This document shows, in pieces, positions 1 to 11,600 of a DNA stretch of 64,000 bases (positions are counted from its first letter, which is position 1; every line of letters begins with the position of its first letter). Made by a program: the position numbers and the translations under genes. The notes under the pieces are model-generated. The model did not search any database, was not told where the DNA came from, and saw only the letters and a program-made list of their open reading frames with translations. The DNA comes from Cyclospora cayetanensis (Eukaryota; Apicomplexa; Conoidasida; Eucoccidiorida; Eimeriidae), in NCBI RefSeq assembly GCF_002999335.1, contig NW_020312369.1:124001-188000 (forward strand). The letters are read 5' to 3'.

Positions 1-3
1 TGG

Positions 4-9
<6 letters not shown>

Positions 10-62
<53 letters not shown>
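10..62. repeat. (TA)n microsatellite
   Basis: An uninterrupted run of alternating T and A. It lies in the intron that follows exon 2 of the minus-strand ABC transporter, just downstream of that exon's GTAGGG donor at 97-92. Confidence 0.95.
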
Positions 63-64
<2 letters not shown>

Positions 65-97
65 GCCTCGAATAGATACCTGCCGGGAAACCCCTAC

Positions 98-725
98 CTG
101 CGGCACATAGATTGCGACGCGCTTGAGGTCTCTGTATACTCGGGGGACGCCATTAAGGAAGACATCGCCATCGTGCTTCGCCTTTTTTCCGCTAAGGCAG
201 TCCAGCAAGGTGGTTTTGCCGCTGCCTGAGGGGCCCATAAGGGCAACTACGCTGCCGGGCTTGATGACGCCTGAGCAGAGAGCAATCCAGCAATATGCGA
301 ACTGCATGCAGAAGCCTTGTACACCTCGTGTAGCGGCGCTCCCACCACTTTGACAAAAAATTGCATGCTGCAAATGCCGCAGGTAGCGGCAGCACTGGGA
401 GCCACCGTTGAAGCAGCTTGCCTGAGATAGGATGCAGAATGGTAACCGTTTCCTCCCCTGAGAAGCTCCTTTTTTTGATGCTATAAGACACATCGCGGAA
501 GGCCAAGTAACACCCGCGAAGAACCTCGCTGCCAGTCGCAGGCGATCCCCCTGTGAGGCCTTCCGGAGCTACTTTAGCACGCCTCGTAGACTCCCTCGTG
601 AGCAAGGATGCAGTATGTAGGGATGTCGAGGGAGTGGCAGCTCGAATCCTCGAGGCTTCGCTCTGTGGTTCACCCCCTACCTCTCCAGCAGCCTTGCTGC
701 TGTCATTCCAGAGGCCTAGGCGCAT
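98..725 (-). CDS. ABCG-type ABC transporter, 5' part (runs off the left edge)
   Basis: Two exons are visible, 725-422 and 270-98; the gene continues past position 1. Exon 1 starts at the first ATG in frame (725) and carries an Arg/Ser-rich leader and then the beta-strand 'AFRDVSYSI' that opens ABCG nucleotide-binding domains. Exon 2 holds Walker A 'GPSGSGKTT' followed by 'LLDCLSG' and ends at a Q-loop-like 'YVPQ', directly before a GTAGGG donor. The family pumps lipids or drugs across membranes; ATP binding is clear, the substrate is not. The exon 1/exon 2 joint only keeps frame ('ISG|VIKPG') if the intron 421-271 is spliced as GC-AG, donor CTCAG|GCAAGC and acceptor GCTCAG|GC. An additional upstream exon cannot be excluded. 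Signature motif, Walker B and membrane part lie outside the window. Confidence 0.85.
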
Positions 726-1813
726 GGTATTCAAAGCCCTGATGACGGCAAGAAATCACAGGAGGGGCAGGCAGCGCTGGTAGGCGCTTGCTGCTGCGGT
801 GTATCGCCACTCGGCGAAAGGCACAACGCTTCGAAGGACGGGTTTGGTGCTGCTTTGGCTGCCGTTGCTGCCCGTGCAGCAGCAGCGCGATCGCTTCAGC
901 AATTCCAGCGGAAGCTACGGAGCTTCGTGCAAGGGGAGCTCCTGTAAACCGGTGTTGCTTGCTGGTGCTACTGCCTGCTGGTGCTACTGCTTGCTGGTGC
1001 TACTGCTTGCTGATGCTGCTAGCTGGAATCCTGGAGGCCCTTGCAGGAAACGCTGGCAAGGCAAGACCAAAAGCACCATATAAGAGGAGACGTGAGCAGG
1101 AAGTACTTACTCCCGCACAGGAAAATTCTCGTTTAAGGGAGAAAAAGCCGCAAACACGATATATGTGCACTCCAGCGACGCGGCGCCTTCATAGCGAGCA
1201 GCCCGCGATTTTCGGAGGGCCTCCCTCGAAAGCCCACGCGGCTGCTCCCGTTTATTCCCCTAGAACTTCGAAACAAGAACAATCGAAGAACAAAACAATG
1301 CCTGTTAGAGAGTGTAGGCATGCCAGAAATAGCGGGTTTACATACACACTTCGCGCTGAAGGGGGCCTACAGCATCCACGTCAGAGAAACCCGCGCACTG
1401 CAGCCGAAGTGTTTCACCCGATTGCGCGTAGGCACGCATGCCTCCATGAGGGCTTGCGCATAGAGACCTCTAATTCTGCCTTCCAGCCTCTAATATGTGT
1501 GTAAATTAAAGCCAGCTGTTGGGGGTACGAGCTTGAATCGACAGAGGCCGTGAGGGTGTGGGGTGTGTGTATGTGTATCTGCGTTTGTGTGTCTGTCTAT
1601 GGATGTCTCGAGGCATTCATGCTCCGCGTGCCGATGATGCTCCCTGCTGCTGCTGCTCGCATCCTGGTCCCTCCTCGACCTCTGAATAGCATTATTAGTG
1701 GCGTTTTTCTCGTCACGCAGCGTAGCACAGACGGCAACGGCAGCGCGAAGTAGACAGCAGGAGAGGCGACGGCACTGGGCGTTCCCGAGTGGACTCGTCG
1801 CTGTGTAGCAGCC
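726..1813. other. Divergent intergenic region between ABCG and TypA
   Basis: About 1.1 kb between the divergent starts of the ABCG gene (-) and TypA (+), so it should contain both promoters and 5' UTRs. It includes a short tandem repeat at 954-1020, three to four imperfect copies of an 18-base unit reading gcttgctggtgctactgc. The open frames here are low-complexity and have no recognisable protein. I see no specific promoter motif. Confidence 0.6.
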
Positions 1814-4800
1814 ATGCTACGGCAGCAGCCTTTCTTTTCCTTCTTCTTGTTGTCGCTGCTGCTGCTGCTGTTTTTGCTGCCTCACTGGATCCCCGCCTTT
1901 AGGGTTGCTGCCTGGTGTCTTCAAGGCCAGCAGTACAGAGAGGCTCTCCCTCCCAGGCAGGGAAGGGGGGGCCCCTGGGGGCCCCCCCGCGCCTTCTTCT
2001 TACAGCAGATTCGCCAGACCAACAGTCCCAGCCACTCTATTCGGCGGCAGCTGCCTTTTCGCTCGGCAATAGCCTTCACGTGCTCTGCAGCCTCTCCACG
2101 AACGCCCCTGCCAGCGGCGGAAGCTGCACCACAGCGGGAAGCATCGCAGTGTAGCGAGGCAGCACCACTACGCAACATTGCCATCGTGGCTCATGTCGAC
2201 CATGGGAAAACAACGCTTGTTGACGCGCTGCTGGCCTTCGCGGCAGAGCAGCAGCAAGGGCAGCAACAGCACAGGAAGCCCGTAAGCCACCACACGCACA
2301 GCGGGAAGCCCCTCCGCAGAGTGCTACACCTCAGTAAAACTGCCCTTCTACGAGGCAGCGATATTCAGATGGTGTAGCCATTCGCAGATCTTCATGCGCC
2401 AGACTGCTCGTATATAGCGACGGCGGGCTCATAGCGGGTCGAAGGGAAAGCAGGAAGACGATTTTTTAAAAATGTAACCTCGAATCTCTCTTCCTTGGTG
2501 TGGTGCTTTGGTGTGCTTTGGGCATCAACACGTTCCTTGATGCATGCATTAGACTATGGAGAGGCAGCTTGACAGGGAGGACCTCGAGCGCGAAAGAGGA
2601 ATTACCATCAGAGCCAAAGTGGCGTCGCTCACTCTCCCTCTTGACGCCTCCAACCGCAGCAACACTATTGGAAGAATCAATATCATCGATACACCGGGTC
2701 ATGCAGACTTTGGAGGCGAAGTGGAGCGCGTCATGCACCTCGCAGACGGCATCCTTCTGGTTGTAGACGCAAACGAGGTCTGCTGCTGCTATTGCTGCTG
2801 CTGTTTTGCTGTCGCTGTAGTTGTTGCTGTTACTGCGACTAATGAGAGTCATGCAACACGCGGTAAAGGAAGGGAGCTGCGCGGTCCCGTGTATGGTGGG
2901 TGTGTGTGTGTGTATGCATGTAAATGTGTGTGTACATGTTTGTGTGTAAGTGTGTGTAAGTGTGTGCAAGTGTGTGCACGTGTGTGTGTGTGCGTAAGTG
3001 TATGTGTTTATGTAAGTGTGTGCGTAAGTGTATGTGTTTGTGTAAGTGTGTGTAAGTGTATGTGTTTATGTATGTGTTTATGTAAGTGTGTGTGTAAGTG
3101 TATGTGTTTGTGTAAGTGTGTGTGTGTAAGTGTGTGTGTTTATGTAAGTGTGTGTTTGTATACATATATATATATATATATATACATATATATTATGTGC
3201 GTATGTATGTATATGTGTATAAATGTATCTATCTGAATAATTGCTTGTCTGTCTGTCTCTTGTTCTCTCTCTGTTTCCCCTCTGTTTGTGTGCGTTTGTT
3301 GTCTGGCCCGAAGCTCCTGGAACCGCTCCTTCTCTCTGTGTGTATCTGTGCGTTTGTCTTTTGCAGGGTCCCAAGCCGCAGACGCGTGTGGTCTTGCAGA
3401 AGGCACTTCAGGCAGGACTGCGAGCTGTCGTGGCTATCAACAAGGTGGACAGGTCGACGGCTAAGCCGGAGTAAACAGCTGCACTGCACCTGCTTGTGAA
3501 TGCTGCCAAAAAGCGCGTTGTGTCTGCGTTTTTTCCTTGAAGCAGCAGGTCCCTGGTGTGGCGGCTCCGATGTTGCGTGTTGTCTGTTGAGTGTGCTGCC
3601 GCTTTCTGGACGTAACAGCACAGGTTGCAGGCTGTAATCGACTTGTTTTCTTGAAGCGTTTGATTGTGTTGCTGCTGCCGCGTGTATGCATGCATGCATG
3701 CTCCGCACAGGGAGGTGGCGTCGCGCGTATTCGACTTATTCCTGCAGCTCAACGCCTCGGACGACCAAGCGGACTTTGAGGTCACTCGCCATGCTCTGTT
3801 TACTAGTGCTGCTGCAGCTGGCGCTGCGCCTCCTCTTGTCGCTCGCTGCCTGCCCGACTGCATTTGCTGCTGGCGTTGGTGTCTCTACCTGTGTTGCTGC
3901 ATGCTGCGGGTGCTGTCCCCAGAGAGGCCCTCTTTCTCTCTCTTTCTCTCTCTCTCGCTGTCCTCTCTTTTCCTCCAGCGTCTTCTTCGGGTAGCTCGAC
4001 ACGTGCGTTGAATACGGGGGCTGTTGTGCGTGTCTGTGGACGCTGTTTGTTTGGTTGCAATAACGCCTTTACACGTGGCGAGCGTCGCACCCCCTGTCGG
4101 ATGTATGCAGGTTGTCTACACGTCAGCGCTGCAACGTCGGAGTGGCGACTCTCCGGGAGCTCTAAGGCCTTCCATGGAACCCCTCGTCTCTGCTCTTTTC
4201 CGCCTCAGTCCGCGTGCCTCACTTCCAGCAGACAACGCGGCTGTGGCGAAAGAAGCATCAGGCTCAGCAAGCAGCCTGCAGTTTCAGGTAGCACACGTTG
4301 AAGAAGACGCCTTTAGGGGTCGCTTGGCCCTCGGAAAACTCCAGGGGGGTGCCCTCCTCCCGGGAACACCCCTTGGCATCATCCGAGCGACAGCTCCCGA
4401 AGAGCCACCCAAAAAGGGTGCGCTCTGTTGTTTGGCATGCGTCTGCTGCTCATTTGCGACTTGAGATGCCTTCAGTGTTCCTGTCTGTCTGTGTGTCTGT
4501 CTCTCTGTCTGTGTCTCTGTCTCTGTCTCTCTGTCTGTGCGTGTCTGTGTGTCTGTCTGTCCCTCTGTGCGTGTCTGTCTGTCTGTCTCTCTGTCTGTGT
4601 GTGTGTGTGTGTGTCTGTCTGTCTCTCTCTGCCTCTCTGTGTATGTGTCTGTCTGTAGATACTGCTGCTGGCAGAAATGTTGCCTCTGCCGTGTTGCTGG
4701 CACTGTTTAGATTATGGGGCCTGCTGCTTCCGCGGGTTGCGCTCTCCTGCTTATTTCGAAGGGTTTCTTTCTTCCCGTGGCTGCAGTGGTGTCAGTGCCT

Positions 4801-7800
4801 GGACTGCTGCGGCAAGCTCGTGCAAAGAAAGTGCACGACGCGTGGTGGTGTTCTGTTGCCGCTGTTGCGAGTATTGCAGCAACATTCACTGCGGTATATC
4901 GTTACGAGGGGCTGGAGTTGACGCCTGTCGACCCTGCCCTGCTGCAACGACAACAGCAGCAGCAGCAGAAAGGGGCACCTGGTCCCCTTGACGGGGATCT
5001 GCTGATTGTGGGAGGCCTCTCGCAGGAGGTTCGGGTGGGCGACTCCCTTGTTGACCTTGCGGTACGCTGAGGCATCCGTCTGTGCGTTTACTTTAATTGC
5101 TGCTGCCAGTGCAGCTAGACGGGCGAAATTCCCGTCAACGTGCTTGCTCCGTTCCAGCTTGCTTTCGACCAGCGCCGTTCGTAGTTGCTGCCGGCTCTCC
5201 TGCTTGTGTTGCGACTCCGCGCATGCTGCGGCTCTCTGTGGGCCTTTCTTCTCCTGCGTCTCTGCCAAGCCTCTGCTTCTCGCAACCACCACTAGCCTAC
5301 TGTGCCACTCTTGCCGCAGAACCCGCGTCCTCTATCCGCCATCAAGGCCGAATCCCCTACAGTGTCTGTCTTGCTATTGCCGAACGGCTCTCCCCTCGCA
5401 GGGAAAGACAGCGGTGCCCCCACGACCATCCTGGGTCTTAGAGACAGGCTCAGGACGCTTATCCGCAAGTACTACTTTTTCCAGTTCTCATGTGTAGCGC
5501 CCATCCTGAATGCCTTGTTTCCCTTGCTCCTGCTAACACGCCGCACGCACAAACAGGAGGGGCCCCCTTCTGCAGGGTCACCCTTCTCTCCTGTCCACAC
5601 ACGCGACCCTTCTGACCCGCTAGGCCCTTCCAACCAGCCACACACAAGGAATTTTCAGACAGAAAAAAAACGCTGCCGAGTCTTCCCCCACATGCTTCTG
5701 CGTGTGCAAGTAGTAGTAGCTCCTTTCGCCATAGGTACGGCCCCGTGTCAGGAGTTCCCCGGGTACGCGTGCGCAGCAGGCTGCCGAGCGGCATGTGGCA
5801 TGTGGTGTGTGGTGTGTATACTAGCGACGTCTCAGCAAGGGTCTCAGTCGGCCCCGGAGGCCTCTGCCTGAGCGGCAGAGGCCCCCTGCACCTTGCAGTT
5901 CTCATCGAGAGCCTTAGGCGACAGGGCCTCGAGCTGGCAGTTGCAGCTCCAGACGTTCTTCCCAAGTGCGAAAAAATATACTCAGTCAAGGCTCGCTTGA
6001 GCCAGAAAAGCTGCTCGTTTTGCCGCTTGCGAAAGGGGCCTTAGCCGGAAGGGCGACCTGTATGTGTCTCTGTAGCGCTGACGTGTTGACGTGTGGCCTT
6101 AGGTGGGATGGCACACAATGGCTGGAGCCCTATGAGGATTTTGAACTGACTGTCGCCGCGGACGGCCTAGGGCCTGCCCTAAGGGAAATTCAGAATCGGT
6201 CAGTCAGTGAACGGCTTTGTAGCTCCCCTTGGCTTCTACGCCTTGATGCATACTGTTATCGCTCGCCTACCTGCGCTTCATGGGTGTGTCTGCCCTTGCT
6301 GCCGTCTGTGTCTGCCGCCGCATGGGAGCAGCTGCTGCCTCACTCTCCTGTGGGAGCCTCCTCCCGCTGCGCGAAGGCCGCCTTCGTGGCCCTCTTTCCT
6401 GGCCGCCTCTGTGCGCAGCTAGCTAGCTGCCTCTTATTCTGTGGCAGTGTTGGCCTATCGAAATCGCCGCTTTTCAGTATTCTGGCCTCTTTCCTGACTG
6501 CGCAGGGGCCCCACAGCGGTAGGGCCCCCGCAGGAATCGACGGCTTGGGAGTAGCGTCTCGCTTTCCTGGCCGGCTGCCGCATCCCCTGCATGTTCAACT
6601 GGCCTGTGGTGTCTGCTGCGCATCTCCAGGCGAGGAACAGTGACTGAGGTCGCGACTGGAGAGTCTTCCTCGTCCAGCAGCAGCGACAGCACCGGTAGCA
6701 GCACGCTGTTCTTCCGTGTAGCCACTCGCTTCTCCTTTGGCCTGAAGGCTGCCCTAATGGAGGCCTCGAAGGGAACAGCGCTGCTGCATTCGTCCCCCGC
6801 GGGCTTTCTGCCTCTCGTTGAAGGGGCCCCCGTTCCGCGAGCGGCTAGGGGCCCTCCTCCTGCGGCTGCTGCAGCAGCGGGAGGAAGCGAGAAAGGCGCT
6901 CTAGATGAGGACGATGAAATGGAGATCCTGCTGCAGCAGCAGCAACAACAGCAGCGCCTGCCCAAGGAGGGCGAGAAGCAACAGGGGCCTGGCCGCAACG
7001 TAATTGCCGTGAAGAGACATGTGGAGGGAGGAGACAGCCAAGAGAGACACCGCGGCTTCCTGGTGGCAGTAGAGGCCGGCAATGCAACCGTCAAAGGCAT
7101 CTTGCATGCACAGGTGATTTTCGAGCCACACTACCGGCTCCCAACCACCACTGCTAGCCCCCGAATCACCAAGTTCGCTACGTAGCGCTCTGTCTATAGG
7201 TATACATGCGGAGCTGGCACAGCCGGCCAGCAGACAAACAGTTGTATTGACACGCATGCGGCGGCGAAAGTAGCCCGATGCCGTTTCTCTTGTGTGTTGC
7301 GCGTTTTTGAAAGAACGTTCTTCATTGCTCTTTCGTTAGAACACCTCTGCTGATCGAGAAGCAGAGGACGGCTAGCGCTTTTGATATCTTCCTACGCTGA
7401 TGTCTAGCTAGCTGTCCAGCTGATGGCAGCCAGCTCAACGATTTGCACAGTTCACGTACCGCTGGTGGGCTTGCTGCTGAAATGTCTGGTGCTGTCGCTG
7501 CAGGAACGCGGGCAGGTATTTGTGTCTCCTGGAGATGAGGTCTATGCCGGCATGCTTGTTGGTCTACATAAACGGCCCAATGACCTCCCTGTATGTCTCG
7601 CACCCTACTCAGAGGAGCTAACAGCCTTGTTGGTTGGCTCCTACTGGTCCTTAAAAGGCCCTTAGAAGCATATGTTCCCTCGTCCCTATTCGATCCGGCT
7701 TTGCCTTACGGCGGCAGTCTCGCTAGATGATTCCTGTGAAGTTGCCAACGGAAGGCCGAGCAGCTCACTGCTAGCTAGCTATCCAGATGGGGGGAGGGAG

Positions 7801-8210
7801 GTCTTGCCATCCAACTGATAGAATAGGCAGCAGATGGCGTGCCTAGCGAAGGTATTTTGCCTGCAGGTGAACATTTGCAAAGCGAAGAAGCTGACAAACA
7901 TGCGGGCAGCTACTAAGGGCATTTCTGAGGGCATTGCACCGCCTATCAAGATTAATTTGGATAGCGCGCTCGACCTCATTGGAGTGAGAATTATGCCGAT
8001 GATGCCGCGAGGACGACGCCGCACATGCGCGTGGTGGCTGTCCCTACCGCTGTCAGCGAGGCACACACGCTGTCTCTACTACGGCCGTTGCGTCTGCATG
8101 CTTCACCAACTGCTATTCACTGTCTTCCTGTGGTGCCGCAGCCCGGAGAGGTTGTCGAGGTGACTCCGAAAAACATTCGTCTTGCACTCCGATCCGCCAT
8201 CCGCGCGTAG
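1814..8210 (+). CDS. typA: TypA/BipA ribosome-associated GTPase, apicoplast-type
   Basis: Thirteen exons: 1814-2281, 2553-2777, 3367-3470, 3711-3780, 4111-4417, 4880-5061, 5320-5468, 5825-5965, 6103-6198, 6630-7113, 7504-7590, 7867-7983, 8142-8210. They sum to 2499 nt, 832 aa, all joints in phase with GT-AG. TypA is a translation-factor GTPase that binds the ribosome and helps its assembly under stress. Visible motifs: G1 'AHVDHGKT' (about 126-133), switch I 'ERGIT' (about 170-174), G3 'DTPGH' (202-206), G4 'NKVD' (256-259), then the TypA-specific '[11 protein letters not shown]', 'LSGRGPLHL', 'QERGQVF', 'KKLTNMRAA' and C-terminal '[10 protein letters not shown]'. The protein is longer than bacterial TypA because of the leader and of Q-, A- and S-rich inserts in exons 6 and 10. 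Residues 1-30 form a hydrophobic signal peptide followed by about 85 residues before G1, which suggests apicoplast import (inference). Confidence 0.93.
2888..3195 (+). repeat. TGTGTAAG-type minisatellite in TypA intron 2
   Basis: Degenerate GTGTAAG/GTGTTTATG units ending in a short (TA)n run. It fills much of intron 2778-3366. Open frames through it read as Val/Cys or His/Thr repeats and are not genes. Confidence 0.9.
4480..4655 (+). repeat. (TCTG)n-type repeat in TypA intron 5
   Basis: Mixed TCTG, TCTC and TGTG units inside intron 4418-4879 of TypA. Confidence 0.9.
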
Positions 8211-8673
8211 CAACAGGCCCCTCCCTGGAAAGGGGTTGCCAGAGAAAGAGGCCGCCCCTTGCCTCGCTCCCTGTGAGTTGTTTATTGATTATTGGCTGCC
8301 TCGAGCCTAAGAAGAGCTCCGCGCAACATGGCGCCCTTTGGCTCAGTCTGGACTGAGGGAAGGCAATGGAGGGATTACGCTATGCAGCCGGATGTACAGC
8401 TGTTTGTTCCAACCACTCTACTACCTTGAAGGCAGTCCGCCCTCTCTTCCCCCGCCGTGCGTTGCAGTCGGCTGCGCTGTAAAAAGCTTGCTAGTGACAA
8501 CGGTTAGGGGACCAACACTAGTGGTAGCGTAGCCCTTAGAAGTTCCCCTTGAGCAGCTACTAGTGACAGCTCCAATGGTGCACAACCAGGTGAACGGCAA
8601 TGCGCATATCGCCCTGTTTTATCTAAGTGACATAGGGTCTCTTTGATAAAGTTTCAACAACATTATAGAGTCA
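8211..8673. other. Convergent intergenic region, TypA and RAP gene 3' ends
   Basis: The stop codons of TypA (+, 8210) and the RAP gene (-, 8674) face each other across 463 bases. No further gene is visible; it should hold both 3' UTRs. Confidence 0.6.
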
Positions 8674-11600
8674 TTATTGCGGCGACTCCCTAAGGGGCCC
8701 CTCCGGTACTCTCACAACAGATGCCGTCTTTTTCTGCTGCTCCTGATGATCCTCCCGTTGGTGCTGAAGCAGCACCAACCTGTGTCTACCACTGGTGCTC
8801 CGCGGTCGTTGCTGCTGCTGTAGCTCCCTGAGTCTAGGCTTGCATGCGTTTATTTTTTGTTGAAGGTGTGCAGCAGCAGCAGGAATGTCGTATTGCCTGG
8901 CAGCACGGCGCTGCTGCTGCTGTAGGGGATCCCTGGGGTGTACATACACCTCGGGTGCATGCAGACAAAAGCGTTCAAACTCGCTGTCCATCAAGGAAAG
9001 CGTATTATATCCCAGCGCACTCCACACGCCATGACGCAATGCCACCTCGCCCATTTGTAGACCGCTGCCCTGCAACAAGTGCACATGCGGCAGCAGAAAC
9101 GGCACCGGTAAATACCGACGAGCAGTAAGAATGAAGCAGCGTCATGGCCAGGGGAAAAGCCCGGCGAAGCGGCAGCATGCGCAGAAATGGGATTCGAAAA
9201 ATTCCTATCATCAGGTAGCATCCAGCGCAGCCGCAGTATGGCATCGGCAGAAACGGGGGCATACTAAGTGTATGGGGGAGGCCTTGAGGGGCTCAAAGAC
9301 GAGGTTGAGGGGCTTTATGACGAAGGGAGCAGTGTACAAGCTGGTGGAAACGGAAGCAGCGAAATCAATGCCCAAATGTTGCAGCAATTGACCGTAGGGA
9401 GGGACGCGCTGCTGCTGCTGCTCCTCTCTCGCCGCTGCTGCCCTCCAAGCCTCGTGCTGTTGCCACGCTGCTGCAGCACGCCGCCATTGCTGCTGCTGCT
9501 GCAGCGGCTGTAGCTGCATATCCACGCTATGCAACCCCAAAATGCTCGCTGCTGTAAAGGCCTCGTAGAACTGGACGGCATGGGAGCCTCCCCGCAATAT
9601 CCTGGACGTCCTACGCACGCGCAGTAGCAGCCCAAGTCGGCGGAGGATGCAGGTCCTCCACGCGTGTTTCTCACAACACGACATCGAGCAAAAAACAAAC
9701 ACGAACGTAGGAGGCTCATAAAGAACCCGAATGCGAAAGGCCAGCAGCTGAGGTGAGCGGTTATCCCAGAAACTCACGCTGCAGCAAGCGCCGTCCAGGC
9801 CGTAGGATCTCTGAAGCGCTGCGCAGCAGCAACCCACGCGAGTGTACTGACAGCTCGAGGACTGCAGAGCATGAGAGCTTCAGGCCAGTTCAAGTGCGAC
9901 AAAGCCTCTGTGCAAGTCCAGCCTGCGATGGAGAGGGACAGGAGGCATTCAACCGCCTGCAAAGCCAGCAAAACATAACTAACGCACACGTTTACGCCGC
10001 AGCTTCCACCAAGGCAGTCGAACATGCGCGCATCAAAGCAGTCCGAAAACGCGGAGGCGGAGCTCGACAACAGCCATTTAAAGAGTCCAGGGAAAAAGAG
10101 GACAGTAGAATAACTCTTGTCGGCATGACAAGAAACAACAGCATACCGCCAGCAAGGGAGAAATGATAGGGCTCCCCGGCATGAACCGCAGTAGGAGAAG
10201 GGTAAGGAGGCATTCACGCACACACACACATACCCCGTTGATGGAGATGGATTTGCTGCGAAGTGCTGCACAGAGGACTGCATGCAACTGCCGCAAAACA
10301 GCGCTGCTGCTGCTGTTGCTGCTGCAACACGCAACGGCCAAGAGCGCTAGGCACTCCCCCCGTAGCGAGGCTCCCGTCCGCAGCAGCCGCTGCAGACAGC
10401 CGCCACACGCAAACTCCTCCACCATCAGCAGTTACTCTTCAACCCCAGCTGCCGCAGCAGCCGCTGTAGAGAGGCCTTTGGCCCACAGCTGCGCTCCTTC
10501 TGTCTGCTTCATGCAAGAGGCAGAAAAGCACTTACTTCCTCTAGGGCATGCAGCAGGGGAAGAGCTGCAACGCAGCGGTCGTTGTACAGCAGCAAGAGGG
10601 CCAGTTGCTGCTGTTGCTGCAGTGCCTCTGTTGCCGGCAGGAGCAACGCCGACAGCTTGAGCAGCTCCTCTGCGCTCATGTGATCTGCAACAGCGACAGC
10701 ATGCCACTACCAGCGCACTGTACGCAAGGGAAAGCGGAGGGAGCAACAGCTTCCGCAAGCAGACCGAGAAGCACATATTTTTTTCGACTGTAACAGCCGC
10801 AGGGATACAGCTCCATCTGCGCTACCTGCAAGAGCAACAGCTGCTTCCGCCAGAGCCTGTGGATGCAACTGATTCGCTCTGGAAAGCAAATTTGCTTTCA
10901 CCGCTGTTGCAGCCGCACTCATTGGGGGGAGGCCACCCGCCGCAGAACACAGATCTGCCACCACTGCGGCACATGCACCGCAGTCCCTTCCCCATACATC
11001 CACATACATAACTTACACGTACATCTACACTACCAGTGCCTGATCCTGCAGCTGCTGCACAGAGGCTCTGCAAACGAAGCAAAAGGTTTTAGGGGCTGGA
11101 AAAAGTGCCCCTGCACCAGCTGTCTAGCTAGCTAGCTAGACAGCTGGTGATCGTCAGCAGTTGCAGGTCTTACACGCATCCGGAAGTTCGTCAAAACAGC
11201 CCCCGAGGCGATCTAACAGTAAACTAAGCAAATCACGTGCCTCTGAGCAACAGCAGCAGCAGCACAAGCATCAGCCAACAGGCCAGCAGCACCAGTTGGA
11301 GCGAAAGCTACGCGAGTGGCAGCGGAAACAGAAACACCTAAATAAACAGCACCACCTGAAATTCGAGCAAAACACAGTCTTTAGCAGCAACAATAACAAC
11401 TACCATACCCGGAATACCAGTATATACATGCAGAAGCTTTAAAAGCGTATCCCGCGGCGCATCTGAGAAAAACAAACCATATGCTCTTAGCAGAAGCAAC
11501 TTTCGCATTTCTGCTGTTGTTGCTGTTGCTGTTGTTGCTGTTGTTGTTGCTGCTGCTGCCAGACATACCAGGAGCCGCAGCAACTTTGCTGCTGATGTGA

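Noticed and set aside
788..1504. 238-codon plus-strand frame upstream of TypA
   Set aside because: Starts in a tandem repeat, has no domain and lies in the divergent promoter region.
11500..11560. Poly-Asn/Ser extension of a RAP-gene exon
   Set aside because: The stretch is read through in one frame, but a GTATGT donor at 11568 and a TTTTTCTCAG acceptor at 11463 join the conserved helices in phase without it.
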